Positions 53,277 to 61,599 of a stretch of 64,000 nucleotides of DNA are shown in pieces; position 1 is the first letter of the stretch; every line of letters starts with the position of its first letter. Position numbers and translations under genes: made by a program. The stretch spans positions 1 to 64,000 of the forward strand of contig NZ_BMEX01000010.1 of NCBI RefSeq assembly GCF_014637345.1. Reading direction: 5' to 3'. The DNA is from Kroppenstedtia guangzhouensis (GTDB taxonomy: Bacteria; Bacillota; Bacilli; Thermoactinomycetales; DSM-45169). The notes below the pieces were generated by a model that saw only the letters and a list, made by a program, of their open reading frames with translations, searched no databases and was not told where the DNA came from.

Positions 53277-53941
53277 TGCAGTCCGGTTTTTGGTCCCCTC
53301 TTCGTTTGTCCCTGGAGGTTACATCGGTATCCAGCATCATTGTCTTTATTCTTGCCACGGTATTGGCAGGATGGATGAAAGGGCGGAATTTTCCGGGGAA
53401 ACTGCTGTTGGAAACCTTATGGATGTTGCCGCTGGTGTTGCCGCCGTCAGTGGTGGGGTTTGGACTCTTATTTCTTTTGGGACGGAACAGTTGGCTGGGA
53501 CAAATGATGGAATGGGTGTTTTCCCGACCGGTGGTCTTCACTTGGTGGGCGGCTGTCATTGCAGCTACAGTGGTTGCTTTTCCCTTGGTATATCAGGTGA
53601 TTAAAACCGGCTTGGAATCCGTGGATCCGGAGTTGGAGGATGCGGCGCGATCCATGGGAGCCGGAGAGGTCCAAGTATTGCGGTTTGTAACCTTTCCCCT
53701 TGCCTGGCGATCTTTGCTCACGGCATATACGTTGGGATTTGCCCGGGCACTTGGGGAATTTGGAGCGACGTTGATGTTTGCGGGAAATATTCCAGACAAG
53801 ACACAAACCTTGCCCACAGCGATCTATATTGCTGTGGAGTCGGGAGAACTGGAGACAGCTTATTACTGGGTGGGAACGATTCTGTTGGTTTCTTTCGGAT
53901 TGTTGAGTCTGGTCCATTGGGTCCGGCGGGACCCGGAGTGA
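53273..53941 (+). CDS. modB: molybdate ABC transporter permease
   Basis: 222 residues with five or six helices. ModB marks are LPLVLPPSVVGFGLLFLLGR, the ATPase-coupling loop EDAARSMGAGEVQVLRFVTF and FARALGEFGATLMFAGNIP. It carries molybdate across the membrane with the ModA supply. The ATPase gene modC is not found next to it; a terminator follows at once. Either modC is elsewhere or a shared ATPase is used. Confidence 0.94.
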   Translation: MMQSGFWSPLRLSLEVTSVSSIIVFILATVLAGWMKGRNFPGKLLLETLWMLPLVLPPSVVGFGLLFLLGRNSWLGQMMEWVFSRPVVFTWWAAVIAATVVAFPLVYQVIKTGLESVDPELEDAARSMGAGEVQVLRFVTFPLAWRSLLTAYTLGFARALGEFGATLMFAGNIPDKTQTLPTAIYIAVESGELETAYYWVGTILLVSFGLLSLVHWVRRDPE

Positions 53942-53968
53942 AAAACAGCTGTCCCATCGGACACCCTA

Positions 53969-54008
53969 AGGCGGCCTTACTGCCGGGATCGGTGGTAAGG
54001 CCGCCTCT
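53969..54008 (+). terminator. modAB terminator
   Basis: AGGCGGCCTTAC and GTAAGGCCGCCT, 12-bp perfect stem, followed by CTTTATT. Confidence 0.8.
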
Positions 54009-54127
54009 TTATTGCCTTTTATACACAACACTCCTGCCGGAGGTTCTGTTCTTCAGTTGAATCGACCTCTTTTTTGAATCGGGCTTAGAGATGTGGAGAC
54101 AAAAAATCGGCTCTCCGCAACACAAAG

Positions 54128-54278
54128 GTGCCCTAAAACATTCTGATTTAGTGCTTTCCGGGTAGTCGGTCGAAATGGGATTTCACATTACATTTCCGTT
54201 GTTCTGACGAGTCAAGACGCTCCATGTGAAACCCAACCCTTTCTGTGACCGGATTTTTACAATGATTCTAATCCGTAG
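54128..54278 (-). repeat. palindromic repeat A, copy 6 (inverted)
   Basis: Read on the minus strand: ATTGTAAAAATCCGG, GGGTTGGGTTTCACATGG, GTCAGAACAACGGAAATG, AATGTGAAATCCC and, at the far end, CACTAAATCAGAATG. Closest to copy 5. Confidence 0.65.
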
Positions 54279-54336
54279 GCTTGGGCAGCCACTGCATACA
54301 GATGGGGGCGGGCGGGGAGAGTGTCTCTGTTTTTCA

Positions 54337-54675
54337 TCATCGGAAACCCAGCTTTTCATAGAGAGGTTTCCCTTTCTCTGTAGCTACGAGCATTACAGGG
54401 GCATTGGCTGCGACCTTCAGTGCATGGAGAGTCATCTGTCGCCCCAGTCCGATCCTGCGGTATCCCGGATGGACCATCACCATTCTATGGGAGAAGAGGA
54501 CGGATTAGGGAAAGATCGCACTGGTGGCGATGATTTTCCCGTCTTTCTTATGAAAGCCGAACAACCGGCCAGTATGCAGGACCAACTCCGACTCATGAAA
54601 AGGGTAGTCCCAGGCCAGATTGTCGGAGAGGGCGACAATCTCCCTCAGACTTTTCCGGGTCAGTGGGTATATTTC
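54337..54675 (-). pseudogene. GNAT acetyltransferase with internal stop and lost start
   Basis: The minus frame reads PLTRKSLREIVALSDNLAWD, YPFHESELVLHTGRLFGFHK and KDGKIIATSAIFP, then TAA (54505-54507). In the same frame it continues MVMVHPGYRRIGLGRQMTLH with the acetyl-CoA loop and APVMLVATEKGKPLYEKLGF, stopping at 54337. No start codon with a ribosome site is visible; its 5' end abuts the XRE gene. The remains of a GNAT of the YitH/acetyl-CoA binding type. Confidence 0.75.
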
Positions 54676-54687
54676 CCGGTTATTCTT

Positions 54688-55122
54688 TTAGTCCCTTTTA
54701 TTCCTGCGGTCGGTTTTTTTTATGTGATCCGGATTCACCTCATAGTGTGCCGACCGTTCACGAACCACAACTTCCATCAGCTCCTTGACTGCCCGCAACT
54801 CTTTTTTGGCGAGAGGGATCTGATCCCAATGAAGATCCTTTCGGGTAAGGAAATTTTTCAAATTTCCGTCGGAGCCGGGGGGATCCGAGTTCCGGCGAAG
54901 ATTGGAGAGGAACGAAGCCCTGTCGCTGCGTCCCAAGAGGAAGTCGGCGGAAACCCGGAAGAAATCAGCGATTTCCCCCAACAGGATTAAAGAGGGTTCC
55001 CGTTCTCCCCGTTCGTACATCCCGATGGCGCTCTTGCTGATTCCGATTTCCCGGGCCAGATCTTCCTGGCGCATCTTTTTCTCCAACCGCAGGGTGCGAA
55101 GCCGTTGCCCTAGTATATGCAT
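54688..55122 (-). CDS. XRE-family transcriptional regulator
   Basis: 144 residues. N-terminal Cro/CI helix-turn-helix: LGQRLRTLRLEKKMRQEDLA, REIGISKSAIGMYERGEREP and LLGEIADFFRVSADFLLGRS (residues 4-66). The C-terminal half is charged and of unknown role. Starts with ATG behind GAGGGGCGG. It is divergent from a second small XRE gene, with shared operators between them, like the repressor pair of a temperate element. No phage structural genes are nearby. Confidence 0.88.
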   Translation of the reverse strand: MHILGQRLRTLRLEKKMRQEDLAREIGISKSAIGMYERGEREPSLILLGEIADFFRVSADFLLGRSDRASFLSNLRRNSDPPGSDGNLKNFLTRKDLHWDQIPLAKKELRAVKELMEVVVRERSAHYEVNPDHIKKTDRRNKRD

Positions 55123-55146
55123 GTCATCCGCCCCTCCTTCTTCATT

Positions 55147-55233
55147 AATTTAACACAAAACGTGTGAATTTCACAATATGTGTTCAAAAGACACGAAATG
55201 TTATTTATAATAGTATGAGCACAAACCGTGTCA
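55147..55233. promoter_or_regulatory. divergent promoter-operator region of the two XRE genes
   Basis: Plus-strand promoter TTCAAA (55183)-N17-TATAAT (55206-55211); minus-strand promoter TTGTGA-N17-TTAAAT. Operator-like sites: ACACAAAACGTGT (55153-55165), the perfect dyad TGTGAATTTCACA (55163-55175), GTGTTCAAAAGACAC (55180-55194) and GCACAAACCGTGT (55219-55231). The first and last are near-identical 13-mers. Confidence 0.6.
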
Positions 55234-55245
55234 TGGGTGGTGGCG

Positions 55246-55452
55246 ATGAATAAAGACAACATGGTGGACAAGTTGATTTCCTTGCGGGGCGATCGAAGTC
55301 GGATGGAGGTGGCTAATGAGGTGGGGATCAGTGTGAGTGCATTGCAGATGTACGAAAACGGACAACGGATTCCCCGGGATGACATCAAGGTGAAACTGGC
55401 TCGGTTCTACGGAGTTTCCGTCGAATATCTCTTCTATGATGGGGAGGATTGA
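55246..55452 (+). CDS. small XRE-family regulator (Cro-like)
   Basis: 68 residues from ATG 55246, consisting of one helix-turn-helix domain only: DKLISLRGDRSRMEVANEVG, ISVSALQMYENGQRIPRDDI and LARFYGVSVEYLFYDGED. The frame is open from 55228, but GGGTGGTGGC fits ATG 55246. Its size and divergent position opposite a larger XRE protein resemble Cro against CI. A strong promoter precedes it. Confidence 0.82.
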   Translation: MNKDNMVDKLISLRGDRSRMEVANEVGISVSALQMYENGQRIPRDDIKVKLARFYGVSVEYLFYDGED

Positions 55453-55455
55453 TCT

Positions 55456-55512
55456 ATGCAAAACGAAATGAAACATACCAAGCGATCTTATCACTCAAGA
55501 GAAGACCTTTGA
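55456..55512 (+). CDS. possible 18-residue ORF after the Cro-like gene
   Basis: ATG 55456 follows GGGGAGG and encodes a basic peptide, MQNEMKHTKRSYHSREDL. It could be coupled to the upstream gene, but it could equally be the start of a decayed gene that continues in other frames. Confidence 0.25.
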   Translation: MQNEMKHTKRSYHSREDL

Positions 55513-55520
55513 ATTCATCT

Positions 55521-55705
55521 ATGATATACGAGTGGAAAGAACTACATAAAAAGAAGACAACAATCATCAAACGCATCACACAAGGAGAGTAAATCAGACG
55601 GATGAATACAAGTGGTTGTACCGTTTCAGCAACAGCATCAACAAACCGGCAATGTAAGGATTGCGATGAAGTATTTAAAACGGGTTTAAAAGTCGTAAAC
55701 GTTCC
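55521..55705 (+). pseudogene. decayed small gene, possibly a TnpB-type transposase remnant
   Basis: Three frames joined by two shifts read MIYEWKELHKKKTTIIKRIT, then DEYKWLYRFSNSINKPAM and KDCDEVFKTG. The WLYRFSNSINK-AMKD-C-AFK pattern recalls the N-terminal part of some IS605/IS607 TnpB proteins. This is memory-based and weak. The segment ends at repeat A copy 7. Confidence 0.3.
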
Positions 55706-55724
55706 AAGTGGGGTATCTACAAGA

Positions 55725-55846
55725 GTTGTGAAAAAAACGTTCATAGGGAGGGTTGGGTTTCACATGGGTGATTTTGGATCGTAAGAACAACGAAAAGGTC
55801 ATGTGAAACCCAATCCCGACCGACCCGAACAGCACTAATTCACAAC
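55725..55846 (+). repeat. palindromic repeat A, copy 7 (best preserved)
   Basis: Terminal inverted repeats GTTGTGAA (55725-55732) and TTCACAAC (55839-55846). Inner arms GGTTGGGTTTCACATG (55751-55766) and CATGTGAAACCCAATCC (55800-55816), with a 33-bp loop containing GATTTTGG and AGAACAAC. Serves as the reference copy for the family. Confidence 0.75.
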
Positions 55847-56026
55847 GTTTCTGCAGCGATCCGTACAAAGTAAAACTGGAACCAAACCGAATCCGACTCG
55901 AAAAGATCGGATGGATCCGATCGGCTGTCAAGTCAAGCAAGATGAACGCGTTGGAGAAGCCTTTCAAAGGGTTGCAAAGGAAGGCTTCTCGTAAAAACCA
56001 AATGAACGGGAGGCAAACCGATTGAT

Positions 56027-57415
56027 ATGGAGAATATCCTTCGCAAACGACGGGAGAAGCTCTGGTTTCGGGAGCAGAATCCTGCCGAACTGGGGAAGTG
56101 GATCCGGGAACACCGCAAGGAACAAGGGCTTCGGTTGGAAGACTTGGCAGGGGTGGGCCTTTCCATCGCCACAATCAGCAATATTGAAAGAGGAATTCCC
56201 CGGGTTCGTCCGGAGAAGTTTGCACTTCTCTTGGAAAAGTTGAATCTGGGAGAAAAGGATTGGCAGAAGAGACTGTCTTCCAGTGAAAGGGAGTGGGAGG
56301 AGACTCTTTTCACAGCTGAAATTTTCCTTCGGGCGGGTAATCCCATGGAAGCACTCCGTGAATTGGAGCGTACAGGGGAGAAGAGAGGGATGAAGAACTC
56401 CAACTATCATCTGTTAAAGGGAGAATGTTTCTTCAGGATGGGCAACCTGATCCGGGCGGAGCGTTGCTTTTTGTTGGCGATCCGACTCTCCCAAAGGGAA
56501 CTGCTTGAATCGGAAGGGAATATCGAAGCGGCGGCCTACTGTGGGTTGGGGGAGATCCGGGGGAAGGAGGGGGAATGGAAGCGTGCCCTCCTCTTGACCG
56601 AAACCGGCTTGAAAAAATATGATTTCCGTAATGGAGAGAGTTATCTTCTGTTTAACCTGTGGCGGAACCGGGCGGGTTGTCTCTTGAAACTGGGTCGGAA
56701 GTGGGAAGCCCTGTCCACTCTGAAGATGGTGTGGAAATCGGTGAACAGAAGCCCCTTTTCAGATGGTGTCCTTTCCCTTTATATCCTTCGTGCCCGAACT
56801 CACCTCGGTTTGAATCAGTATGCTGAGGCCCTTCAGTTTGCCCGTGAGGGATTGAATCGCGCGGCGGCTGAAGGAAGGGTGGGAAAGATGTATGAACTGG
56901 CCGGTGTCCTGGCAGAAGCCACTCTGATGAAAGGGGACCGGGCGGGAGCCCAAAGGTACCTTCGTTTTTTGGCACGGATGGGGGATTCGGTTCCCGCAGC
57001 GGAACGGACCCAAGGATGGACTCTTCTCGGGAAGTACCACACCCAGTGTCGGAAGTGGCGGGAGGCCTCCAATTCTTTTGAAAGAGCGCGATGTTTCGGA
57101 AATGAAGCGAAACGGCCGGATTTGCTGGCCCGGGTGTATCTGGAATGGGGGGATAGCGAACAGGCCCGAAAGAACTTTACCGGGGCAATCATCCGTTATG
57201 AGGAGGGATTGCGAGTCCTTGCGGATCTCGGCGATCCGGGTCTGGAGCGGGTGTTTCGGCTTCAATTGGCGAGGTCCTGGGAAGGCAGGGATGAGAAGGA
57301 ATTTCTGCGCTGTCTGCGAAAGATATACGAATTTGAATGTGGACGAGGGAGCGAGATGAAGTCTGATTCCTTTGGTGATGTTCCCCTTCCGGAGGAGAAT
57401 CTCCTTGCCCGATGA
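56027..57415 (+). CDS. helix-turn-helix / TPR regulator (RRNPP-like)
   Basis: 462 residues. XRE helix-turn-helix at about 20-75 (LGKWIREHRKEQGLRLEDLA, LSIATISNIERGIPRVRPEK), then a long array of TPR-type helical pairs from about 95 to 440. Examples are LLKGECFFRMGNLIRAERCF and LRARTHLGLNQYAEALQFAR. The layout fits regulators whose TPR domain binds a signalling peptide or partner protein (PlcR/Rap/NprR group). No small secreted peptide gene is evident on either side. ATG start with a modest ribosome site. Confidence 0.88.
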   Translation: MENILRKRREKLWFREQNPAELGKWIREHRKEQGLRLEDLAGVGLSIATISNIERGIPRVRPEKFALLLEKLNLGEKDWQKRLSSSEREWEETLFTAEIFLRAGNPMEALRELERTGEKRGMKNSNYHLLKGECFFRMGNLIRAERCFLLAIRLSQRELLESEGNIEAAAYCGLGEIRGKEGEWKRALLLTETGLKKYDFRNGESYLLFNLWRNRAGCLLKLGRKWEALSTLKMVWKSVNRSPFSDGVLSLYILRARTHLGLNQYAEALQFAREGLNRAAAEGRVGKMYELAGVLAEATLMKGDRAGAQRYLRFLARMGDSVPAAERTQGWTLLGKYHTQCRKWREASNSFERARCFGNEAKRPDLLARVYLEWGDSEQARKNFTGAIIRYEEGLRVLADLGDPGLERVFRLQLARSWEGRDEKEFLRCLRKIYEFECGRGSEMKSDSFGDVPLPEENLLAR

Positions 57416-57457
57416 TAATCAAAACGAGATAGGACTTGGTATGGGAGGGGACCAGTA

Positions 57458-58270
57458 ATGAAGGTGATCCTGTGGATCGGACATGGCAGCCGAGATCCCG
57501 AAGGGTGCCGGCAGTTTCGGGAGATGATCGTCCGGATGCAGAAACGCCTGCCGGATCGACGGATGAAGTACTGTTTTCTCGAATTTGAAACTCCGGATAT
57601 TCAAGAGGGGGTGGATCGGTGTGTGGCGTGGGGCGCGACGGAGGTGACGGCGATTCCGGTTCTGTTGTTGGACGCTCTTCATTTTACAAAAGACATTCCG
57701 AGGGAACTGGATTCCGCTCTGAAAAGACACCCGAACCTCATCCTGAATTACGGTGCCCATCTGGGGTTTCATGAGAAGATGCTTCAGGTGCTCCTGGCCA
57801 GCCTGCACGAAGCGGGGGAAGATCCCCTGGGGGATAACGGGGGAACGGCTGTACTGATGGTGGGACTGGGAAGCAGTGATCCTGTGGCCAACAGCAATTT
57901 TTTTAAACTGGCCCGAATGCTGTGGGAACGCACTTTTTATGAGTGGGTGGAGTGCTCCTTTATCAGTTTGACTCGGCCCCGGTTGGAAGAGGGGGTAAAG
58001 CGTTGCCTCCGGTTGGGGGCGAAGCGCGTGGTCGTTCTTCCCTACTTTTTGTTTACCGGAAAATTGTACAAGCGGGTTATGGAGATCGTCCGATCCATTG
58101 AGGAGCGGCATCCGGAGGTTCCCTTCCGGCTCACCCCCTGTTTCGGGTTGAATCCTCTGGTGTTGGAAGTGCTTGAACAGCGGGTGGCGGAGGCGGAGGC
58201 AGGAACCTTCACCGCCTATGATCAGGATTGGATGAGAGGGTTGGCCAAACACCGATATGGAGAAAGATGA
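57458..58270 (+). CDS. cbiX: sirohydrochlorin chelatase (CbiX/SirB family)
   Basis: 270 residues, a two-domain class II chelatase. Metal-ligand His residues lie in VILWIGHGSRDPEGC (His9) and DALHFTKDIP (about His78). The second half repeats the fold with FISLTRPRLEEGVKRCLRLG and VVVLPYFLFTGKLYKRV. It inserts Co2+ or Fe2+ into sirohydrochlorin, for cobalamin or siroheme. Next to the sulfite reductase operon, iron insertion for siroheme is as likely as cobalt for the cobB/cobQ pathway. AGGGGA upstream, ATG start. Confidence 0.9.
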   Translation: MKVILWIGHGSRDPEGCRQFREMIVRMQKRLPDRRMKYCFLEFETPDIQEGVDRCVAWGATEVTAIPVLLLDALHFTKDIPRELDSALKRHPNLILNYGAHLGFHEKMLQVLLASLHEAGEDPLGDNGGTAVLMVGLGSSDPVANSNFFKLARMLWERTFYEWVECSFISLTRPRLEEGVKRCLRLGAKRVVVLPYFLFTGKLYKRVMEIVRSIEERHPEVPFRLTPCFGLNPLVLEVLEQRVAEAEAGTFTAYDQDWMRGLAKHRYGER

Positions 58271-58519
58271 AATTCCCCTTTCGTTCCGGATCGGGGACTG
58301 TAATAACAGAAAACGGATTTGAGAATCTCACCTGAGTCAGGGTTGCCGATTCGATTCACCATCAGAATGATCAAACAGTCTTGTCCCTCAAAAGAGTCGA
58401 TTCCGTTGGAATGGCTGTCCTTGATTCAGCGGGTGATGAGCCGGTTCTCCGGCTGTTGAGGTTTTTAAAGCTTCATTCTCATATTCTTTAAATCCGATCG
58501 AAAAAGTTGGTAAAAGGGA
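58271..58519. other. gap between cbiX and the sulfur operon
   Basis: GAGCCGG-TTCT-CCGGCTG followed by TTGAGGTTTTT (58438-58468) looks like the cbiX terminator. No S-box or other riboswitch consensus and no gene. Confidence 0.5.
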
Positions 58520-58559
58520 TTGACATTTTACCGGGGAGCCCATTAAGATAATACTTAAT
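58520..58559 (+). promoter_or_regulatory. promoter and operator of the sulfate-assimilation operon
   Basis: -35 TTGACA (58520-58525), 18-bp spacer, -10 TAAGAT (58544-58549). The dyad ATTAAG-ATAATA-CTTAAT (58542-58559) covers the -10, so a repressor site is likely. The regulator cannot be named from sequence. Confidence 0.55.
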
Positions 58560-58589
58560 CTTGAGTGGCGGAGGGACTGGGGTGGAGAC

Positions 58590-58739
58590 GTGGGGAAAAA
58601 GGATTTAACCAAAGATGATGCGATCGCTCTTCAGATTTTGGAGATGTTGAAAGGAATGCGTTACGGATCGATCACCTTGGTGGTACAAGATGGAAAGGTG
58701 ATCCAGCTGGAAAAAAGTGAAAAAGTCAGACTCTCATGA
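58590..58739 (+). CDS. yezD: YezD family (DUF2292) small protein
   Basis: 49 residues from GTG 58590. The text DAIALQILEMLKGMRYGSIT followed by LVVQDGKVIQLEKSEKVRL is the whole DUF2292 domain. YezD-type proteins commonly precede sulfur-assimilation genes in Bacillota, but the function is unknown. Ribosome site GGAGGGACTGGGG. First gene of the operon; cysH begins 89 bp downstream. Confidence 0.85.
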   Translation: MGKKDLTKDDAIALQILEMLKGMRYGSITLVVQDGKVIQLEKSEKVRLS

Positions 58740-58828
58740 ACTGTGTCGCTGACCGGAAAACCGGAGGCGGTCTCACCATAACAACAGTGGTGGGGGCCGC
58801 TTTTTTTCTTTCCAAAGGAGGTGCCCGA

Positions 58829-59557
58829 ATGAATGGTTCATTCACCTTTGACAATTGGGATGCCAAGCAGCTTCCTCATTTTCCGATCGATGATGAGAGC
58901 AAAGGGGCCCATCAAGTGATTCGGTGGAGTTTTGATCATTATGGGGAAAATCTAGTTTATGCCTGCAGTTTTGGAGCGGAGAGCATGGTGCTGATCGACC
59001 TGTTGAGCCAAGTGTGTCCTGAGATCCGTCTGGTGTTCCTGGATACCGGATTACATTTCCGGGAGACCTATGAAACCATCGATGCGGTTCAAAAACGGTA
59101 TCCGAAGCTGAATCTGGAACGAATCCGTCCGGAACAGTCGGTGGTGGAGCAGGAAGAAGTTCACGGGGAGCGGCTTTGGGAACGGAATCCGGATCATTGT
59201 TGCCATCTCCGCAAGATCATTCCCCTCCAACAGGCTTTGTCCGGTGCGGCTGCCTGGATTTCTGGTTTGAGACGGGAACAGACGCCCACCCGACGATTCA
59301 CTCAGTTTCTGAATCGGGATGAAAAGTTTGGTTTGATCAAGATCTGTCCGCTAATCCATTGGACAGAAGTGGAGGTATGGGACTATATTCGGGCCCGGGA
59401 TCTTCCTTATAACGAACTTCACACCTGGGGCTATCCCTCGATCGGATGTGCTCCCTGCACCCGGCCTGTTGCAAAGGGGGAGGACCCCCGGGCGGGCCGT
59501 TGGTCCGGTACGGGAAAGACCGAGTGCGGCCTTCATTCTTCATTATGGAAGAGTTGA
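58829..59557 (+). CDS. cysH: adenylyl-sulfate (APS/PAPS) reductase
   Basis: 242 residues. Reduces APS or PAPS to sulfite with thioredoxin. PP-loop-type fold: YACSFGAESMVLIDLL, then VFLDTGLHFRETYETID. The four Cys of a [4Fe-4S] cluster are in HCCHLRKI and GCAPCTRP, so it is of the cluster-bearing type that accepts APS. The C-terminal catalytic Cys lies in KTECGLH. ATG 58829 has AAAGGAGGTG upstream; the frame is open farther back through yezD. Confidence 0.94.
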   Translation: MNGSFTFDNWDAKQLPHFPIDDESKGAHQVIRWSFDHYGENLVYACSFGAESMVLIDLLSQVCPEIRLVFLDTGLHFRETYETIDAVQKRYPKLNLERIRPEQSVVEQEEVHGERLWERNPDHCCHLRKIIPLQQALSGAAAWISGLRREQTPTRRFTQFLNRDEKFGLIKICPLIHWTEVEVWDYIRARDLPYNELHTWGYPSIGCAPCTRPVAKGEDPRAGRWSGTGKTECGLHSSLWKS

Positions 59558-59563
59558 GAAATC

Positions 59564-60423
59564 ATGATCGGAATCGGGGCGGGATTTGTTATCGCCTTCT
59601 TTTTTGCAATGAACATCGGTGGGAGCGGGGCGGCGGCTTCCATGGGGGCAGCCTATGGTTCAGGTGCCGTCCGAAGTCGGAGGGTGGACCTTTGGATCAG
59701 TGGGGCGGGGGTGTTCCTCGGGGCGGTTTGGGGAGGAGGGGGAGTGGTCAGAACCATGGGTTCCAGGATTATTCCGGCCTCAATTCTCACGGTTGACATC
59801 GTGATCATCATATTGGCCTCCGCCTGTTTGTCCCTGTTTTTTGCCAATCGGATCGGCTTTCCCTCTCCACCAGTGAAGTGACAGTGGGAGCCGTGGCTGG
59901 TGCGGGACTCGCCTTGGGAAACGTGTATTGGCTTTCACTGCTGAAGATCGTCTTCTGTTGGCTGTTGGTTCCCATGCGGTGGGCCCATTGGTGGGAGCGG
60001 GATTTCTGTCAGTGTCCCAGGGAGTTCTATATGGTGGCTTTTTCGTCGCTCTCGGCTCGTTACTTCTTGGTGGAAGAGTTTTGGAGACCAAAAGGAGATT
60101 ACTGACCTGTCTTTGCTGGAGGGGGGTCTCGTCCCCGGGACCAGGGCTTTTCTGGTGACCGGTGCCTCAGAGTGGGAACAGCTCGGAAAGGTTTTTCCCT
60201 GTGGCAGAAAAGTGTGATTGACCGGTTGGTGAAAGTGTGGGCTGTTTCGCCAGTGCTCTCCCTGGCCATCGCCTACGGATGTGTGCAGGGAGGGGTGAGG
60301 GGGGATTTCCATTCTGTCATCGCCGTGATCAGTGTGTGTCTGGCTACATGGGGAATGATCAGTCTGATCCAGTCGGTCCGCAAAGAGAGAAGCTCCTTTC
60401 ATGAACATGGCGAAGGAATCTGA
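59564..60423 (+). pseudogene. cysP: sulfate permease of the PiT family, multiply frameshifted
   Basis: Starts intact: MIGIGAGFVIAFFFAMNIGG, then an export-type core to SLFFANRIGFP. One missing C near 59868 shifts LSTSEVTVGAVAGAGLALGN into another frame. At about 59970 roughly 60-70 residues are missing, joining WLLVP directly to AVGPLVGAGFLSVSQGVLYG. A further shift follows GGRVLETK, and a last one precedes the C-terminal helix (KVWAVSPVLSLAIAYG, to 60423). In Bacillus the gene between cysH and sat is cysP, the sulfate permease, which matches this position and family. Confidence 0.85.
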
Positions 60424-60438
60424 AGGAGGAGAAATTTT

Positions 60439-61599
60439 ATGCAACTGAGCATTCCTCACGGGGGAAATTTGATAGATCGCTGGAATCCCGATCAAGATCT
60501 GGACTCCATCGACAAGGAGGTGGAGCTGGATGCAATTGCTTTAAGTGACTTGGAACTGATCGCAACAGGAGCTTACAGTCCCCTCACGGGGTTTCTCGGG
60601 CAGGCGGACTATCGGTCCGTGGTGGACAGGATGCGATTGGAGGACGGTACGGTCTGGCCGCTGCCGATCACGCTTCCTGTCCCGGTTAAACAGGCGGAAG
60701 GGTTGGAACCCGGTGAGAAAATCAAGTTGACAAAAGGTGGCATAGTGTACGGGGTGCTTGATCTGGAGGAGAAATATGTACCGGATAAAATCCAGGAGGC
60801 AAAGAGTGTTTACCAGACAGCCGATCAGAATCACCCCGGTGTGAAAAAACTGCTGGAGCGGCCCGATCTCTATTTGGCAGGTCCTGTCCAATTGGTTCGC
60901 CGTCTGACTCCACAGTTTCCCGGTCGTTTTTTGAATCCGGCGGCGTCCCGCGCGGCATTTGTCCGGCTGGGATGGAAGCGTGTGGTCGGTTTTCAGACTC
61001 GGAACCCGATTCACCGGGCCCACGAATATATTCAAAAGGCCGCACTGGAAACGGTGGACGGGCTCTTCCTCCATCCGCTGGTGGGAGAAACCAAGGCGGA
61101 TGACCTTCCGGCGGAAGTTCGGATGGAGAGTTATGAAACGCTGTTGAAACATTATTATCCGGCTGATCGTGTTCTCCTTTCCGTTTTTCCGGCAGCCATG
61201 CGCTATGCTGGGCCACGGGAGGCAGTCTTTCACGCATTGGTTCGGAAAAACTACGGTTGCACTCATTTTATCGTAGGCAGAGATCATGCCGGAGTCGGAA
61301 ACTATTACGGGACTTATGATGCTCAGAAAATCTTTCTCCGGTTTCAGGAGGAGGAGTTGGGAATCACCCCTCTGTTCTTTGAACACAGTTTCTATTGCAA
61401 GCGATGTGAAAGTATGGCTTCGGTCAAATCTTGCCCCCATGACAAAGAAGATCGTGTCATCCTGTCCGGTACCAAGGTTCGACAGATGCTCCGGCGGGGA
61501 GAACGGCCACCGGCCACTTTCAGCAGACCGGAGGTGGCTGATGTGTTGATCCGGGGTTTGCGTAAGGAACAGCTTTTCTCCAGGGAGGGACAGCCATGA
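60439..61599 (+). CDS. sat: sulfate adenylyltransferase
   Basis: 386 residues. Makes APS from ATP and sulfate. ATP-binding motif [14 protein letters not shown] and [12 protein letters not shown] are intact. A likely zinc-binding cluster occurs in [20 protein letters not shown] near residue 320-340. The N-terminal [20 protein letters not shown] is standard. It lacks the fused APS kinase. Ribosome site AAGGAGGAG. The stop overlaps the cysC start (ATGA). Confidence 0.96.
   Translation: MQLSIPHGGNLIDRWNPDQDLDSIDKEVELDAIALSDLELIATGAYSPLTGFLGQADYRSVVDRMRLEDGTVWPLPITLPVPVKQAEGLEPGEKIKLTKGGIVYGVLDLEEKYVPDKIQEAKSVYQTADQNHPGVKKLLERPDLYLAGPVQLVRRLTPQFPGRFLNPAASRAAFVRLGWKRVVGFQTRNPIHRAHEYIQKAALETVDGLFLHPLVGETKADDLPAEVRMESYETLLKHYYPADRVLLSVFPAAMRYAGPREAVFHALVRKNYGCTHFIVGRDHAGVGNYYGTYDAQKIFLRFQEEELGITPLFFEHSFYCKRCESMASVKSCPHDKEDRVILSGTKVRQMLRRGERPPATFSRPEVADVLIRGLRKEQLFSREGQP

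Noticed and set aside
54226-54990. 254-codon plus-strand frame
   Set aside because: It lies over repeat A, the GNAT remnant and the XRE gene on the other strand; the XRE frame has clear domain motifs and this one has none.
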